DNA of 64,000 bases, taken from positions 8,159,571 through 8,223,570 of the forward strand of contig JAREIK010000801.1 of NCBI GenBank assembly GCA_029783825.1. Reading direction: 5' to 3'. Source of the DNA: Sapria himalayana (lineage: Eukaryota > Streptophyta > Magnoliopsida > Malpighiales > Rafflesiaceae). Numbering within the stretch: position 1 is the stretch's first letter; each line of letters starts with the position of its first letter. Shown here in pieces: positions 1-12,992 of this stretch. The position numbers were made by a program, and so were the translations under genes. The notes beneath the pieces are model-generated. The model was not told where the DNA came from, did not search any database, and was given only the letters and a program-made list of their open reading frames with translations.

Positions 1-521
1 ACGGCTGTAGGGAGCCGTGCCCGTGCTTCCTTGCTCATTGCCACTTGATTTTGATTTTTGATGCCTCACGGTCACGGATTGACAGACAGTTGATGATTTG
101 TGTTATTTATTATTGATTCTGTTTTTTGATTTTGATATTTTGTTTTGTATTAATTGTATGCTTTTTTATTTACGTTATGTTATATTTATTTTGGTTCGAT
201 ATATATTGACTGATTGGACATTTAGTTTGTTTTTGTTTTTGTGACTTTTTAATTTTTTTTAATAAAATTTTTTGTTTAATTTAATTTTGTGTTTAAAATT
301 TTTATTTAAAATTATATGATTTAATTCTAATAATTATAATCTAAATTTATTAAAAATTAATAAAAAAATTTAAAATTTATTAATATTTTATATTTAATAA
401 TTTTCAAGTTATAAATTTAAAATTTTTAAACATTATCTATATATAATATAATATATATTTTATATATAGTTTAATACAAAACTTTAAATTTTTAAAAGTA
501 AAAAAAATTAAATTATTTTTA
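1..521. other. Unassigned AT-rich DNA
   Basis: No gene seen. The first 80 bases are richer in G+C and contain words such as gagccgtgcccgtgc, resembling the GC-rich repeat that follows at 522, so this may be the far end of the same element. Bases 100-520 are A/T-rich simple sequence with no coding pattern. Confidence 0.5.
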
Positions 522-697
522 ACCAGGCCCGTACGGACCCGACTTGACACGGTATATTTATCGCCGTGTCGACGGGCCATGCTGGGCCAAGGACAACATT
601 ATACAATAACCGTGTCGTGCCTAGCCCAAGATGAAAGCACGGTCATGCTCACAAAAAATGGGCTGGTCGGCCCAGCACATTCCGTTTGACACTTCTA
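522..697. mobile_element. GC-rich hAT-like non-autonomous repeat, partial copy
   Basis: An island of GC-rich sequence with repeated words (gcccgtacgg, cgtgtcgtgc, gggctggtcggccca) in AT-rich surroundings. It ends in tttgacacttcta, close to the ttygrcacctcta terminus seen on the copies at 6200-6647 and 14616-15608. The left terminus was not found. No coding capacity is claimed. Confidence 0.5.
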
Positions 698-699
698 TT

Positions 700-2950
700 C
701 TAGTTATTTCTTCGTTGATATTGAAACATTGTCTCTGATTATTTTTTACTTGCATAGTGGTAGCTTCTGAATTTTTTTTAATGTGCTATTATCGTTAATT
801 TTTTTATTTTCTATAAAAATTATATATCTACTGATAATTGTCTTGTGGGTAGTGGGCTCCCTTAGGTAATACTCCTTCACTTCTTCAACATACCTTAATA
901 ATATATATTTTTTGAATTTTGGATTTAACTTTGTTTTTTCTTGGGTATTGTACATTATATATGTAGGACATTCAAAATAATGTAAAGTTGAGTAATCTAT
1001 TGATTTATCTGTTCACATTTTTATCGGTGTCTTTAAATTAATCGATGTTGATGGCGATCGATTTATCACATAACATGTAGTTTTTGTTGCTTTTGCCCAA
1101 AAGGAATTGGGTAGTCTTGTAGTCCTTAATATTGCTTTTATTTTTTATGCAAGAGTTCTATTTAACCGTTCTGCTATTTCATTTTATTGTGGTGTATATG
1201 TGACTGTAAATAGTTATTTGATATCTTACTGCTTACAAAAAATAAGAAATTTTTTAACTATATACTCTTTTCCATTATTTATCTGCAAATACTTAATTTT
1301 TTTCCTAGATTCAAGTTTAACCCGTGCTTTGAAGTCTTTAAAAATTAAAAATACATATGATTTTTTCTTGATTGGATACACCCAACATCTTCCTGAATAA
1401 TTATCAATAAAAGAAATAAAATAACTTGCTCTTCCGTGAAATATTTCAGGTGATTCTCATATATCCGAATATATCAAGTCTAGAGTATTTTTATTTCTTA
1501 CATGTGATCTTTTAAATGTCAATCTATTATGCTTACTTGTAATATAATGTTCACAAAAAGATAAATTTATCATTTTGAGTCTCGGAAGTAACTTTTTATT
1601 AGATAGAATTTTCAAACTTTATTTTGATATGTGACCTAGTTTGAGATGTCATATTATCCTTGATTTTTTTTCTTTAGTAATTGATGTATCATTTGATTCA
1701 TGTACTATTTTTTCTTTAAGCATAAATAAATTTGCCTTGACCCATTTCTTTTTCTTTATTATAAGTATATCACTCACAATCTTTATCATCTCATTTTCAA
1801 TATGAGTTTTGCATCCAAGACTATCTATTTATTTTAAAGACAATAGATTTTTCTTCAAGTCAATCTCAAGTCAATCTCAAGTCATACCTCTTGAATACTA
1901 CGAATTATACCATCAAATATTTTAATTTTGATAGTACACATATCAATAATTTTTATAGGATGATCATTACCATGTACACAGATCTACTAAAGATTGGTTC
2001 ATATTGGTGAAACTAATCTCTTTGAGATGTTATATGCCACGATGCTCCTGAGTCTAGCAAACATAATCACTAAATTATTTTTTATTTTTAATCATTTTTG
2101 TTATTTTATTATATAAAATATTATCTTCATTATTGATGCTTGCAATATTTCTTTGAGTATTAGATAAATCATCATCTATATTTCTTTTCTTAAATCAATA
2201 ATCTTTTTTAAAGTGTTATTTTTTATCACAGTTATAAAATTTAATATTTTTCTTACTTCTAGATTGTAATCAATCATAATTCTGACTCCCACTGGGATCG
2301 CGCTCTATTGATCTCCCTCGTATCATTGTCAAAATTCTTATTTGTTGTGCATTTACATATCTATCCCCTTTATTTTTTTTTTCTTCATTTAAGATGATAG
2401 ATATAATATTATTAAAAATTAAACTATCAATCAATGCACTATTTATTAGATTGATAACGAGTTGATCATATAAATCAGATAAATTTTAAAGTAAATCTTA
2501 GTACGTTCAACTTCTTCTATTTTATGACTCAACGTAGTAAGTGGTAAAAATAAAGTATTCAGAGTGTTGATATGATCAGTTATTATAACAGATTTCATCA
2601 TTCACAGAGTGTAAAGTTTTTTTAAAGTAGGTCTTGTATATTCTTGTGAGAATATCTCAAATTTTTTTTATTGTATTCTTTTTTGCTACACTTGATAATA
2701 CTCCATCAGCAAGTGTCAAATGCAGGTCAGTTACTACATTATTATCAATTTCATTCCACTTGTCTTCAGGAATTCTGGTGAGTCTTTTTTCAATTGTATC
2801 TAAGCAATTATCATTCCTCAAAATTGTCTTAATTTTTATTTTCCACTATGAAAAATTATTACCATTAAATTTTTTTATTTTAAATTTTGCTGTCATGTTT
2901 TACTTTTACAGTAAATGGTAATTGAGAATAATAATAACTATTTGTATTAT
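700..2950 (-). pseudogene. Ty1-copia gag-pol relic, frames broken
   Basis: Read on the - strand, the conserved order of a copia polyprotein is recognisable although interrupted by many stops. Near 2210-2240 there is a zinc-knuckle-like Y-N-C-D-K-K. Around 1500-1570 a GAG-pre-integrase-like S-F-C-E-H-Y stretch appears, followed at 1385-1480 by Y-S-D-I and S-F-I-D-N-Y-S. At 1100-1385 the integrase-like text includes W-V-Y-P-I-K-K-K-S, N-N-G-K-E-Y and a decayed P-Q-N-E-I-A-E-R-L-N-R-T. The integrase C-terminal part continues to about 746. The reverse transcriptase half is missing: the relic stops where the GC-rich repeat begins at about 700. No LTRs were found. It cannot make a functional protein. 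Confidence 0.8.
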
Positions 2951-5052
2951 TACGCTAAGAAAGTTTCAGGTAAGTGGAGGGGTACAATTATCATCTTAAA
3001 AATCATAAATATTAAGGCTCTTATCATCCTTTTGACATAATTTTTCTAAAATGTATTAATCACAAAAGTTACTAACTAATCTTTTCTAATATCACTGTTA
3101 TAAAATAAAATTAAACTCGCAATAATTTGAAAGATATAAAATTTAATGTTAAGGTAATAAATTACATTATAAAATAAATACAATAAAAAGAAAATGAGAA
3201 ATTGAAAATACATGGGAATTAATCTCAAAGGAATAGAAAATTTTATTTTATAGAAAAAATTTGAAAATCCCCAAAGAGATTTTTTGATGTGTGCTAGAAT
3301 AAATTTTCACCTAACCGCAAAAAAAAATAACAAACTGGTTTATTATATGCATAAATATGTTTAGTTTTCTTATCATAGAATTCTTAGGTCAACATGTATT
3401 ATTAATATAATAAAAAATTATAAATTTAAAACAAATTTATAAATAATGAATATAGAAAACATAATGGAGAGATTTTAGTAATATATAATATATGAAATAG
3501 CCTTGATAATTTTTTTTTTGTATATTTTATTAGTTATTATGTTAATTTTAAATAGAAATTAAATAAAAAAATATTAGGGTTTAATGAGATCATATATTCT
3601 TTTGATAATCTTGTCATACATGATAGTCTTTTAAGGGTCTTAAGAAAACTTGAAATACAAAATAAAATATATAGTACATTTAATAATATTGTAAATAATA
3701 TTATCACTATAAGTATATTCATATGAATTATCAGAGGGTCTAATAAATAAGTTTTTTCATGTCATATAATAAGTTTTATTGTATAAGCCAACTTAAAAAT
3801 ATTTCTTCACTATTAAATAAATTAGAAATGCATTAAAATATATTATGATATTTAGAATTTTATAGCATATGTAAGTTAGTAGATTTAAAAAAGAAAAAAA
3901 AATTATTAAATGTAAGATATTTATCATTAGAATTTAACATACCTAATATTGAGTTTAATGTTGTTATAAACATGATATATTTAATTTTATTAATAGTAAA
4001 ATTGATGAAATAATAATTAATAAATTAGATTGAAATATATTATTTTTATTTTCAAAATTCATAAATTTTTTTATAATATAATGAATTTGTGTGGATTTGT
4101 ATGCACTATCACATTATTCATGATATTTAGGTATATATACAATGTAAATATTATGTTTAAATAAATAGAGAATATTTATAATTTTGATGATATGATTATT
4201 GAAATAGAAAGTATTTAAAATAATTGATGATTATTTAATCTTTTTATTTTTTTAGATGTCTGTATGAATCCTATGTTTAATGTTGTAAGAGTCAAAAATA
4301 TTATGAAAAATATATGTATTTGTAATAACTGACTAAAATATATGAATAATTAAAAAATTTATTAAATATTATAAAAATATAGTAATTATAAAGAACCTCC
4401 GAGTAAAAAGTTTATATTGTATTTGAAGAAGTTAACTTTTTTATTCAATTAACTAGAATTAAATGACAATATAATTTATCAAATAAGTGCGAGCTTTCAT
4501 GTTATTTAGACATTGATTACTATTTTATTTTATCTCATAATGATATAAAAATTTTGACATAATAAATTAATAAAAATTATATGAATATTGAATTAATCTT
4601 TTATATACTATCTAAAATAGCATGTAATGTACTTATTTTTCTAGTATGTAATATAGTATTAAAGTTTAAATTTTTTGACTGTCTTCAAGTATACAAATAC
4701 ACTTCGTATTTTGTGCAGAATTTTTTCTCTTGGACTTGAAAAAATGATGCCTAAGATAATTATATATAAATTTATTAGAGTAACAAGTTGTATCTCTAAT
4801 TATAATGATGAAGAAAATTTACCATTCAATCTATTTAATGTTTGATATGAGTTTTTGTAGGAGCTTAAATGGAACATGTTTCTAATGATATAGTAATTTT
4901 TGAGATTGATTAATCATAGTATAATAATAAGAACTTATAAGAATTCCGAAATTAAAGTATTTGAATGAGATTAATGTTGTCATAGTTCATCACTTGAGAA
5001 GTTTTAATATTGTATGTATATATTGAATGTTATGTCTTGTATTAATATAAAT
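2951..5052. other. Unassigned AT-rich DNA
   Basis: More than 2 kb of A/T-rich sequence with stops in all frames and no recognisable protein, RNA gene or paired repeat ends. It is probably very old transposon sequence, but nothing in it could be assigned. Confidence 0.5.
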
Positions 5053-5417
5053 TGAAAGATTTGTGTTTTGGTATACCAAACTCAAAATATTTGATTTTTG
5101 GTGTATTAAATTTTTCATAATAAAAAAAATATATCAGATTATAAAATAATTAAAATTTGATACACTAAAATTCATCAACTTGGTTTTGTCCTTGGAAATT
5201 TGAAAAAATAAAATAAAATTATATTAATTCAAAACTTGATGGACAAAACCATGCATTTGCAAAGAAATGAACATCCTTGGAATTCGAACCCATGCCATCC
5301 AAGCCTAAAAGCTACAGCAGACTAATCAGTCACATGATTTTTATTTAGATAACTATTAAATTGAAATATTTATATACAAAAATAAAATAAATGATGCACA
5401 TATATAAATATACATAA

Positions 5418-5622
5418 ATACATGTAGATATATATATATATATATATATAAATTGTCAACATATATATATATATACATACATACACCTATATAAACATAT
5501 ATTTATATACATATATACATATATATAAATAAATAAATATGAATATATATATATATATATAATTATATATAACTATATAAATATATTTATATATAATTAT
5601 ATATAAATTATTTGACATTTAC

Positions 5623-5686
<64 letters not shown>

Positions 5687-5774
5687 TGTGTGTATATATA
5701 TATCATATGTATGTGTGTGTGTATATATATATGTATATGTTTATATGAATGTACACACACACACACGTACATAC

Positions 5775-5820
<46 letters not shown>

Positions 5821-5990
5821 AAATAAATAAATAAACAAATAAATAAATAAATTATATATATATTTATATATGTTTATATGTATGTGTAAATATATTATAT
5901 ATATATAAATATATATATGCGTGCGTGTGTGTGTGTATGTTTGTCAATATATATATATATATATGTTTATATATTTACATATATTTATAT
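5418..5990. repeat. Microsatellite tract, mainly (AT)n with (TG)n and (ATAA)n
   Basis: Long runs of alternating AT with interspersed TG/CA and ataa repeats. Apparent reading frames rich in Ile and Tyr across this tract are translations of the microsatellite and not genes. Confidence 0.9.
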
Positions 5991-6199
5991 ATATTTATAT
6001 ATGTGAATCATATGTTTTATTTTTGATTTAATAGTTGTCTGAATAAAAACAATGTGATCGATTGGTCTGTTGCATCTTTTTAGACTCGAATGACATGGGT
6101 TTGAATCCAATGGATATCCGCTCCTTTGCAAATGAGTGGTTTTGTATATCAAGTTTTAAATTAATATAATTTTTTTTTTCAATTTTTGAGGAGAAAATT

Positions 6200-6647
6200 T
6201 TACGTGTCAAACAGGCCGGCTGGCCTGGCCCGACATGAGGCACGACATGGTTCAGCCGTGCCTGGGCTGGCACAGTACGCTACAGTGCCGTGCCCGGGCC
6301 CGTGCCGGGCGTATTTATTGCATGAGTCGTGCCGTGTCGGGCTGAAATTTTTGGCTCGTGTGCCCTGCAAGGCACTACACGCCTGACACGTCAACATGGC
6401 ATGCGTAACCACGCACCGAGCGTGGTCACGACGAGCCGATGCCCTACGGGCAAGGCTCGTCGAGCCTCAAAAGGGACAAGATGCATGGTGGCACGCCATA
6501 CCGAATCCGATGGATTTCATGCTGTGGGCCTGTGCTGGGCCAGATACGCCATAGTATAGTAACCGTGCCATGCCTGGCTTGGCACGGTAGCCTGTCCAGG
6601 CGGCACAAAATCGTGCTGGGCTGGCATGACTCGTTTGGCACCTCTAA
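6200..6647. mobile_element. Non-autonomous hAT-like element, GC-rich, with 8-bp target duplication
   Basis: The 448-bp element is bounded by agaaaatt (6192-6199) and ataaaatt (6648-6655), a 7-of-8 matching 8-bp direct repeat typical of hAT insertions. Its ends are inverted: ttacgtgtcaaac on the left and, read from the other strand, ttagaggtgccaaac on the right. The interior is GC-rich with words such as gtgccgtgcccgggc and no transposase. The matching position in the second copy of the surrounding duplication, near 12555, is uninterrupted (ataaaattaggttgatg), which supports an insertion. Confidence 0.85.
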
Positions 6648-7429
6648 ATAAAATTGGGTTGATGAATTTTAGTGTACCAAAACTTACATATTTTTAGAAT
6701 CTAATTTGTTTTTTTTAATTATGAAAAGTTTCGTGCATCGAAACTTAAATATTTTGTGGCTGCATTAAAACATAAATCTTTCATATGAATATTTTTGTTC
6801 TATGGAGTATATCTTGAGTTTAAGACTAATTAGATGCAGTCTTTTCAATTCTTGGAGGTACTAAGAGAGTATTATACACCGAGTAACCTCCATTAATTAT
6901 AATATCAAAAAGTCTTGACTGTATGTTATTACTCTTTTTAATAACATTGTAAGTTGTCAAACCTTATTTTAGTGTCAATGGAGTCCCTATTAAAAAAGAT
7001 TTGGAACCTCTCATAATTCTTTCTCTATTCAGCCCGTCTTAATCAAAATGAAAAAGTCCTATTGATATTAATGATAGATGTATATTAGATTCTAAAATAA
7101 TTAAATTTTAGTATATTAAAATTTATTAACCTGATTTTGTCCTAAGAAATTTGAAAAAATAAAATAAAATAATATTAATTCGAAACTTGATAGATGTTAC
7201 CACAGTATTTGCAAAGAAATGGACATCCTTGGGATATGAGCCCATGCCATCCAAGCCTAAAAGCTACAATAGATCAATTGGTCACATGGTTTTTATTCAG
7301 ATAACTTTAAATTGAAATATTTATATACAAAAATAAAATGAATGATGTACATATATAAATATACATAAATATATGTAGATATATAAATATATATAAAATT
7401 ACAAATATATACATACACTTATATAAACA

Positions 7430-7656
7430 TATATTTATATACACACACACACACACATACATATCAACATATATATAAATAAATAAATGTATATAATTAT
7501 ACATAACTATATAAATATATTTATATATAATTTTATATAAATTATTTGATATATACATATATATATATATATGTTTATATGTATGTGTGGGTGTGTGTAT
7601 ATATATATATATATGTTTATATGAATGTATACACACACATATACACACATATACAA

Positions 7657-7730
<74 letters not shown>
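7430..7730. repeat. Microsatellite tract (AT)n, (AC)n and (TG)n
   Basis: Runs of ac at 7441-7456, at at 7558-7615 and 7668-7692, and a long tg run at 7693-7721. It is the left half of the loop of the second fold-back copy; the right half is at 12192-12330. Confidence 0.9.
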
Positions 7731-10700
7731 CAAAGCTTTAAAATGCGAAAGCATAAGATAAGATATTTTTGTGTTCGCGAGGTGAGACGTAAGTCTCGAG
7801 GTGCTAAGGCGATAATATTAATATATAATTAATTAATATTTTAAAATATATAAAATAAAATAGCATAAATAAAAACATGAAAATAATTCATTAGAATTAT
7901 TAAAAAAACATATTAGTTTATTATTTTCACAAAAAACTATAACAAAGTTATAAAATAAGAACTGATGTAATTTATTTCAATTTAAATTCTTCTTTTCAAG
8001 GCTATTATTATCATCATTCAATATATTAAAAGTAAAAAAATATTTACTATCATGTATCCTTATTTTATGTAAATTTTTATTTTTTTCAATTGATGTAAAC
8101 TTGAATACATTCAATTATCTTTACCTCCGCTTGTACCTAGTATAAAATAAAAATTATTAATTAGGTATAAATATTATAATTTTTTTATAAAATGTAATTA
8201 AATTTATGACTTCATTTTTTGTGTATTTACTTGATACTTCATTGAGTTTCTTTTTCTAGGAATATGAAGAAATTATGTGATCCAATGATGCTAGAATTTG
8301 TTGGAAGTTGGATGATACAACTCTAATAGTATCAGTATTGAATAACTCATCATCCTGAAGTCAACAAAGATCAAGGAGGAGGGAATTTTCTTTCTCCGCA
8401 ATCAACTCATCATTAGAATCAATCTTTTCTATCAAAATCGAATTAATATTTTATTAATTTTTGTAGATTTCATTTTTTTAATCTAGTGTTGTGCCATAAA
8501 TATACTAGAACATTTAATTTTTGATGTTCAAGTCTTTTTTTTTTGTTTCTACAAATAATAAAATAAAAAAAATTACGTGTTAAATTGAAATTAAGTTATC
8601 TAACATTGAAATATAAAAATATGTATATAAATTTATAAAAATAGAAATATTACCGATTCAAATATGTTTTAATTTCTTTCACATCCCGAAGTACTACAAG
8701 TAAGGCTAAAGATTGAATAGCAAATTTTTGCAACTCTGATATTGAACCTCCAAAATGTATCTATTTTGTAGGATTTCTTAATGTTTGAGAATCAATTGCA
8801 ATACAACTCTCAAATTCATCCATTGTTACGTCAAATGAGTTTAACTGAATGTTATCTTTTAAACGTTATTAATAATCTAATATTTTATCAATGCATTCAA
8901 ATAATTTTTTCCTCACCTCATCAATATTAGTGTATTTATTTCCATATCATAATTGAGGATTAAAATAGTAACTTGATGCATGTAAAGATCGATGAAGTTG
9001 TGGAGTCCATCTTGCATCAATTTTTTTCTAAATTGGATCATATTTTCTGTTCACGCCATCACAATAAAATGCGATCTTTTTCTTAGCAAAATCAATAAAC
9101 TCATAAATATAACTCATGTCCGGTCTTTCTTCTGAATCAACCACTCTCAAGATACTAACTAATGAAACAAAAGTATATATGTAAAAAGTAATATGATGCC
9201 AAAAATTTGGATCAAATAATATTGTACTTTGAAATTTTATGTTTTCTACTTTTTTAGTTCATTTGCTTGAACATCAATTTTTCGAAGAGAACATTACTAT
9301 AAGAGATTGCTTTTACTTATAAAGGCTTTGGAAAGTAAGAAATGAAGTAGCAAATCATGTAATTGTTAGACGAAGAAATTCATGATTTTTTGTAAATATT
9401 CTCATCAAACTAAGAACCCAAGTATGTCAATATATGAACTTCACTACTTGCCTAGCTCGAGCAAGTATAGTATCATGAGCATTTATTTTTTCAATATCCT
9501 TTAATATCAAATCAATACAATGTGCAACATGTAATTAGAGATATTATTAGTGATGACATTGCACAACACGCCTCTTCAATTTTTTCAACTATATTATCAA
9601 GATATTTAAACATTAATTTTTTTATTTTTTATTGTATCAAAAATATTAGACAATTCTACTTTCACGTTTATAATTTCATAGATTCAGACAAAGAAGAAAA
9701 TATAAAAATTGCAAAAAGGTTTATATCCACTACCATGACGGTATACAAAACCACATTACAAACACAAATCATAATAAAACATACAAAATAACGTAGTTCA
9801 TTAATCGTTCAATACGAGTAGCTACATCCACACAGGAATGTGTTTGTGCATTTATAGATTATAATCAAATCAGAATATTCTTATAGTTTGTAAGTAGAAA
9901 TAGTTGCGAAGAAAATATTGTGTAGAGAGGAGAAAATGGAGATGAACAGTTTCACACGCAAAATTATAGCAGCTAAAAAACAAAAATAAAAATAATTTAT
10001 ATCAATAATGAAGCAGGTCGGATCACTCGGATGGACCGGCTTTTGCTCCAAAAATTTTTTTGGTCCTCTGACTGAGCAGTGAGACCCTTATTGTTGTACT
10101 ATTGCTGTATTCCCAATCTTTCAATATTTTATTTAACACTAATTAAATATTAAAACAGAAAAATATTTTGATTATGTAAAATATATTTATCAAAACAAAA
10201 TAAATATACAAAAAAAGTATCAATTAATTTCATAAATCAAGTGTCAACGGGATTATTCACCAAAAAATTAATAATACATCTATTTTTTTTATCTGTTCAA
10301 TCATCTGATATAATTAAACATTAATATTTAAGTCATTCTCTTATTCTTTAAGAATTTATATCCTTAACTTGTGGATAGATAGAGGCTTAAACTCGGACTT
10401 AAAATTTACAACTGTATAAATCATAAGAATCTAATAAGGATCATTCATAATGTTAATGAGAGATATTTTAAATACATAAACTTATTATTTTTTCTATATT
10501 TCTTTTTTTTTTTATTTTTATCTTGAATTCAAAGTACTTTGATTTGTTTGTGAAGTTATAAATTTATCCCTGGGTCTCATAGGAATGGGTTCCACACTCC
10601 CACCCCCACTCCTACTCTCACTTCCACTTTCACTCCAATTCTCACTTTTTAAGACACATATTATTTTGGACAAGACACTCTCATTCATTGAAGTTGGACT

Positions 10701-12188
10701 CTTACTAATTTTTTTGGAGCAATTTATTTTTTTTTTTAATTTTTTGATCCTTAAAATTGACTATTGCTTCTTTGCATTCTAATCTAACACATTCATCAAT
10801 TTTGGGGTATGATTTCATATCATGATGAGTTCCAGCTAAGTGATGCTTGAGTCTATTCACCTCTCCCGTGTATCTTTGTAAAATTTACATATCAAATACT
10901 GTTTCCCATAAATTATAATAATATATTTTCACATAAAATCTTTTTTTGATTTTTTTGAATAGGAGGAACTCATCTTAAAAAAATACCAATTATAATATTT
11001 TTATATAATAATAAAATTAATTAAAAAATAATAATAATACATAATTGAAAAGAATTTAAAAATTATAATTAGAATTAAAATTACTTGAAGTAATTATGAA
11101 TGCTAATATATATGAGTATTTATAAATATATTTTTTGGGATGATGCTATTTTGTTTATAAATTAATAGAATTGTTTATCTTAATGTCATTTTTCATATTG
11201 TCTATCTAATAAGTCATAACTCATAATATCTTATCTTTTGAAAAAATTTATTCTATTTTTAGAATCTTTGACATATGTATAACAATAGTTAACAATATAT
11301 AATAATATTTAATTATATATATGACTATACCTTAATTATATACTAAACTTAATATCTATATATAATTATTTATAATTATATACATTAATATGCAACCATC
11401 TTCATATATATATATATATATATATTATATGTATAATTATTTGCATATCTATATGTTTGAATATATATATCTAATTATAATTATATGTATAACTATATAT
11501 AACTATATGCATAAATATTTATAATTATATATATTATATCTATAATTACATAAATAACTATATGTTAAAAATACATATAATTATTTATAATTATATGGAT
11601 AACTGTATATAACTCAATACAACTATACGTAACTTTTTATATAAGTATATGTATAACTATATGTATAACTATAAATGTATAACTATATGTATAACTATAA
11701 ATGTATCACTTTCTATATAAGTATATGTTTATAGAAATATATAAAAATATACCTATGGAGCAGTGCCAAAAATATCAAGCAGTGGAGAAGTGGAGAAGTG
11801 TTGAAAATATTGAGATGAGATGAAGAAGAGGAGAGTGCTGGATATATCTAGAGAGTGGAGAAGAGCTTCTACAGTGCTCGAGTAAAGACGGGAGGGGGGA
11901 CAATATTTTTGTCATCAAAATTATCTAGCAGTGCCAGAAAATATGATTGGCACTGTTTTGGATTACAGGTTTATGATTTTTTTAAATTTTTTAAATGACT
12001 CTTCCAAAGCATATGCATCGTTCTTCAAGGCATGAAATGTACGATAAATGTATGCCTCAAAATGCTTCACAAAAGAAGGCTTGCGTCTATTTTGTGTGTA
12101 GCTTTTATTCAGATGCTTTGGGGAGTTTTCTTCACATCTTGCCTCGAGGCATGCATCAAGGTGTGCCTCGATAATGCCTATTAAAACC

Positions 12189-12191
<3 letters not shown>
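7731..12191 (-). mobile_element. hAT transposon, autonomous-type but decayed
   Basis: The element begins caaagctttaaaatgc and ends gcctattaaaaccctg; the reverse of the end is cagggttttaataggc, giving imperfect terminal inverted repeats of the C-A-R-R-G type. The flanking 8 bases are atatatat on both sides (7723-7730 and 12192-12199), consistent with an 8-bp target duplication, though the microsatellite target makes this weak by itself. Subterminal words such as ctcgaggtgctaagg and tgcctcgaggcatgc recur near the ends. It carries a broken transposase on the - strand at about 8260-9870. Bases 10000-12000 between transposase and right end are AT-rich and unassigned. Confidence 0.8.
8260..9870 (-). 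pseudogene. hAT transposase relic (DUF659 to hAT dimerisation region)
   Basis: On the - strand the plant hAT order is readable through several stops and frameshifts. At 9489-9531 the frame gives H-V-A-H-C-I-D-L-I-L-K-D-I-E; this continues at 9290-9475 with A-R-Q-V-V-K-F and L-S-L-M-R-I-F-T and then T-S-F-L-T-F-Q-S-L. At 9030-9150 it gives E-E-R-P-D-M-S-Y-I-Y-E and then D-A-R-W-T-P-Q-L-H-R-S-L-H-A. Around 8660-8770 E-L-Q-K-F-A-I-Q-S-L is visible, and near 8480-8540 the C-terminal dimerisation text K-K-R-L-E-H-Q-K-L-N-V-L-V-Y. These are hallmark blocks of plant hAT transposases. Stops in nearly every block mean it is not functional. Confidence 0.85.
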
Positions 12192-12223
<32 letters not shown>

Positions 12224-12291
12224 GTTTATATGTATGTGTAAATATTATATATATATATATATATGTTTATATAAGAATATATATTTGTCAA

Positions 12292-12330
<39 letters not shown>

Positions 12331-12350
12331 ACATATATTTATGTATATTT
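12192..12350. repeat. Microsatellite tract (AT)n
   Basis: Right half of the microsatellite loop of the second fold-back copy, separated from 7430-7730 by the hAT insertion. Confidence 0.9.
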
Positions 12351-12992
12351 ATATATGTGAATTATTTATATTATTTTTGTATATAAATATTTTGATTTAA
12401 TAGTTGCCCGAATGAAAATTGTGTGATTAATTGGTATGTTGCATCTTTTAGGCTTGGATGACATGGGTTTGAATCCAACGGATGTCTGCTTCTTTGCAAA
12501 TGGGTAGTTTCGTCCATCAAGTTTTAAAAAAATATAATTTTTTTTTATTTTCAAGGATAAAATTAGGTTGATGAATTTTAGTGCACCAAAACTTATTTTT
12601 AAAATTTGATGTATTTTTTTTTTAATTATGAAAAATTTGTTGGACAAAAAATTAAATATTTTGTATTTGATACACCAAAACATGAATCTTCTATATGAAT
12701 ATTTTCTTTCAATGGAGAATATCTTGAGTTCAAGACTTATTAGACGTAGTTTTTTTAATTCTTGGAGGTACTAAGAGAGTTTATTACACTGAGGATAACC
12801 TCCATTAATTGTAATATCAAATAATCTTTACTATATCTTTATTTTTTATCAAAAAAAAAAAAAAATCTTTACTGTATGTTAATCTTTTTAATAACATTGT
12901 AAGTTGTCAAGCCTTATTCTAGTGATAATGAAGGAGTCCCTAGTAAAAAAGATTTGGAACCTCTCATAATTTTTTTTCTATTCTAGTGACAA

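Larger units (their letters stand above)
5053..6783. repeat. Fold-back repeat with tRNA-like arms and microsatellite loop
   Basis: About 350 bases at 5053-5400 reappear inverted at 5995-6783; the right arm is interrupted by the hAT insertion at 6200-6647. The arm ends match over tgaaagatttgtgtttt versus its inverted counterpart at 6765-6783. Each arm carries a tRNA-like pair of internal promoter words: gtgatcgattggtc (A-box-like) and ggtttgaatcc (B-box-like) at about 6054-6106 on +, and the equivalent on - at about 5285-5335. The loop is AT and TG microsatellite. This may be two SINEs in opposite orientation or a fold-back element. Confidence 0.65.
5128..7039. repeat. Tandem segmental duplication, copy 1
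   Basis: This block is repeated directly downstream at 7078-12992. Shared landmarks in the same order are the left arm (gccatccaagcctaaaagct), the microsatellite loop, the right arm with gggtttgaatcca, and about 250 bases past the arm end (cttggaggtactaagagagt, then gatttggaacctctcataat). Without its 448-bp hAT insert the unit is about 1.5 kb. Confidence 0.7.
7078..12992. repeat. Tandem segmental duplication, copy 2
   Basis: Direct repeat of 5128-7039 in the same orientation. The left arm is at 7083-7400, the right arm at 12380-12690 and the shared tail runs to about 12992. The 4461-bp hAT element at 7731-12191 is inserted in the microsatellite loop; without it this copy is about 1.45 kb. 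It lacks the outermost part of the left arm present in copy 1, so the duplication started inside the fold-back repeat. Confidence 0.7.

Noticed and set aside
5608..5838. Open frame rich in Ile/Tyr on the - strand, and similar ones at 7307-7761 and 12174-12386
   Set aside because: They are translations of AT and TG microsatellites and have no protein-like composition.
6054..6106. tRNA gene
   Set aside because: A-box-like and B-box-like words are present but no cloverleaf stems could be paired; treated as a SINE-type derivative.
6028..6651. Several overlapping open frames on both strands
   Set aside because: They arise from the GC-rich hAT-like element, where stops are rare in all frames; no protein family is recognisable.
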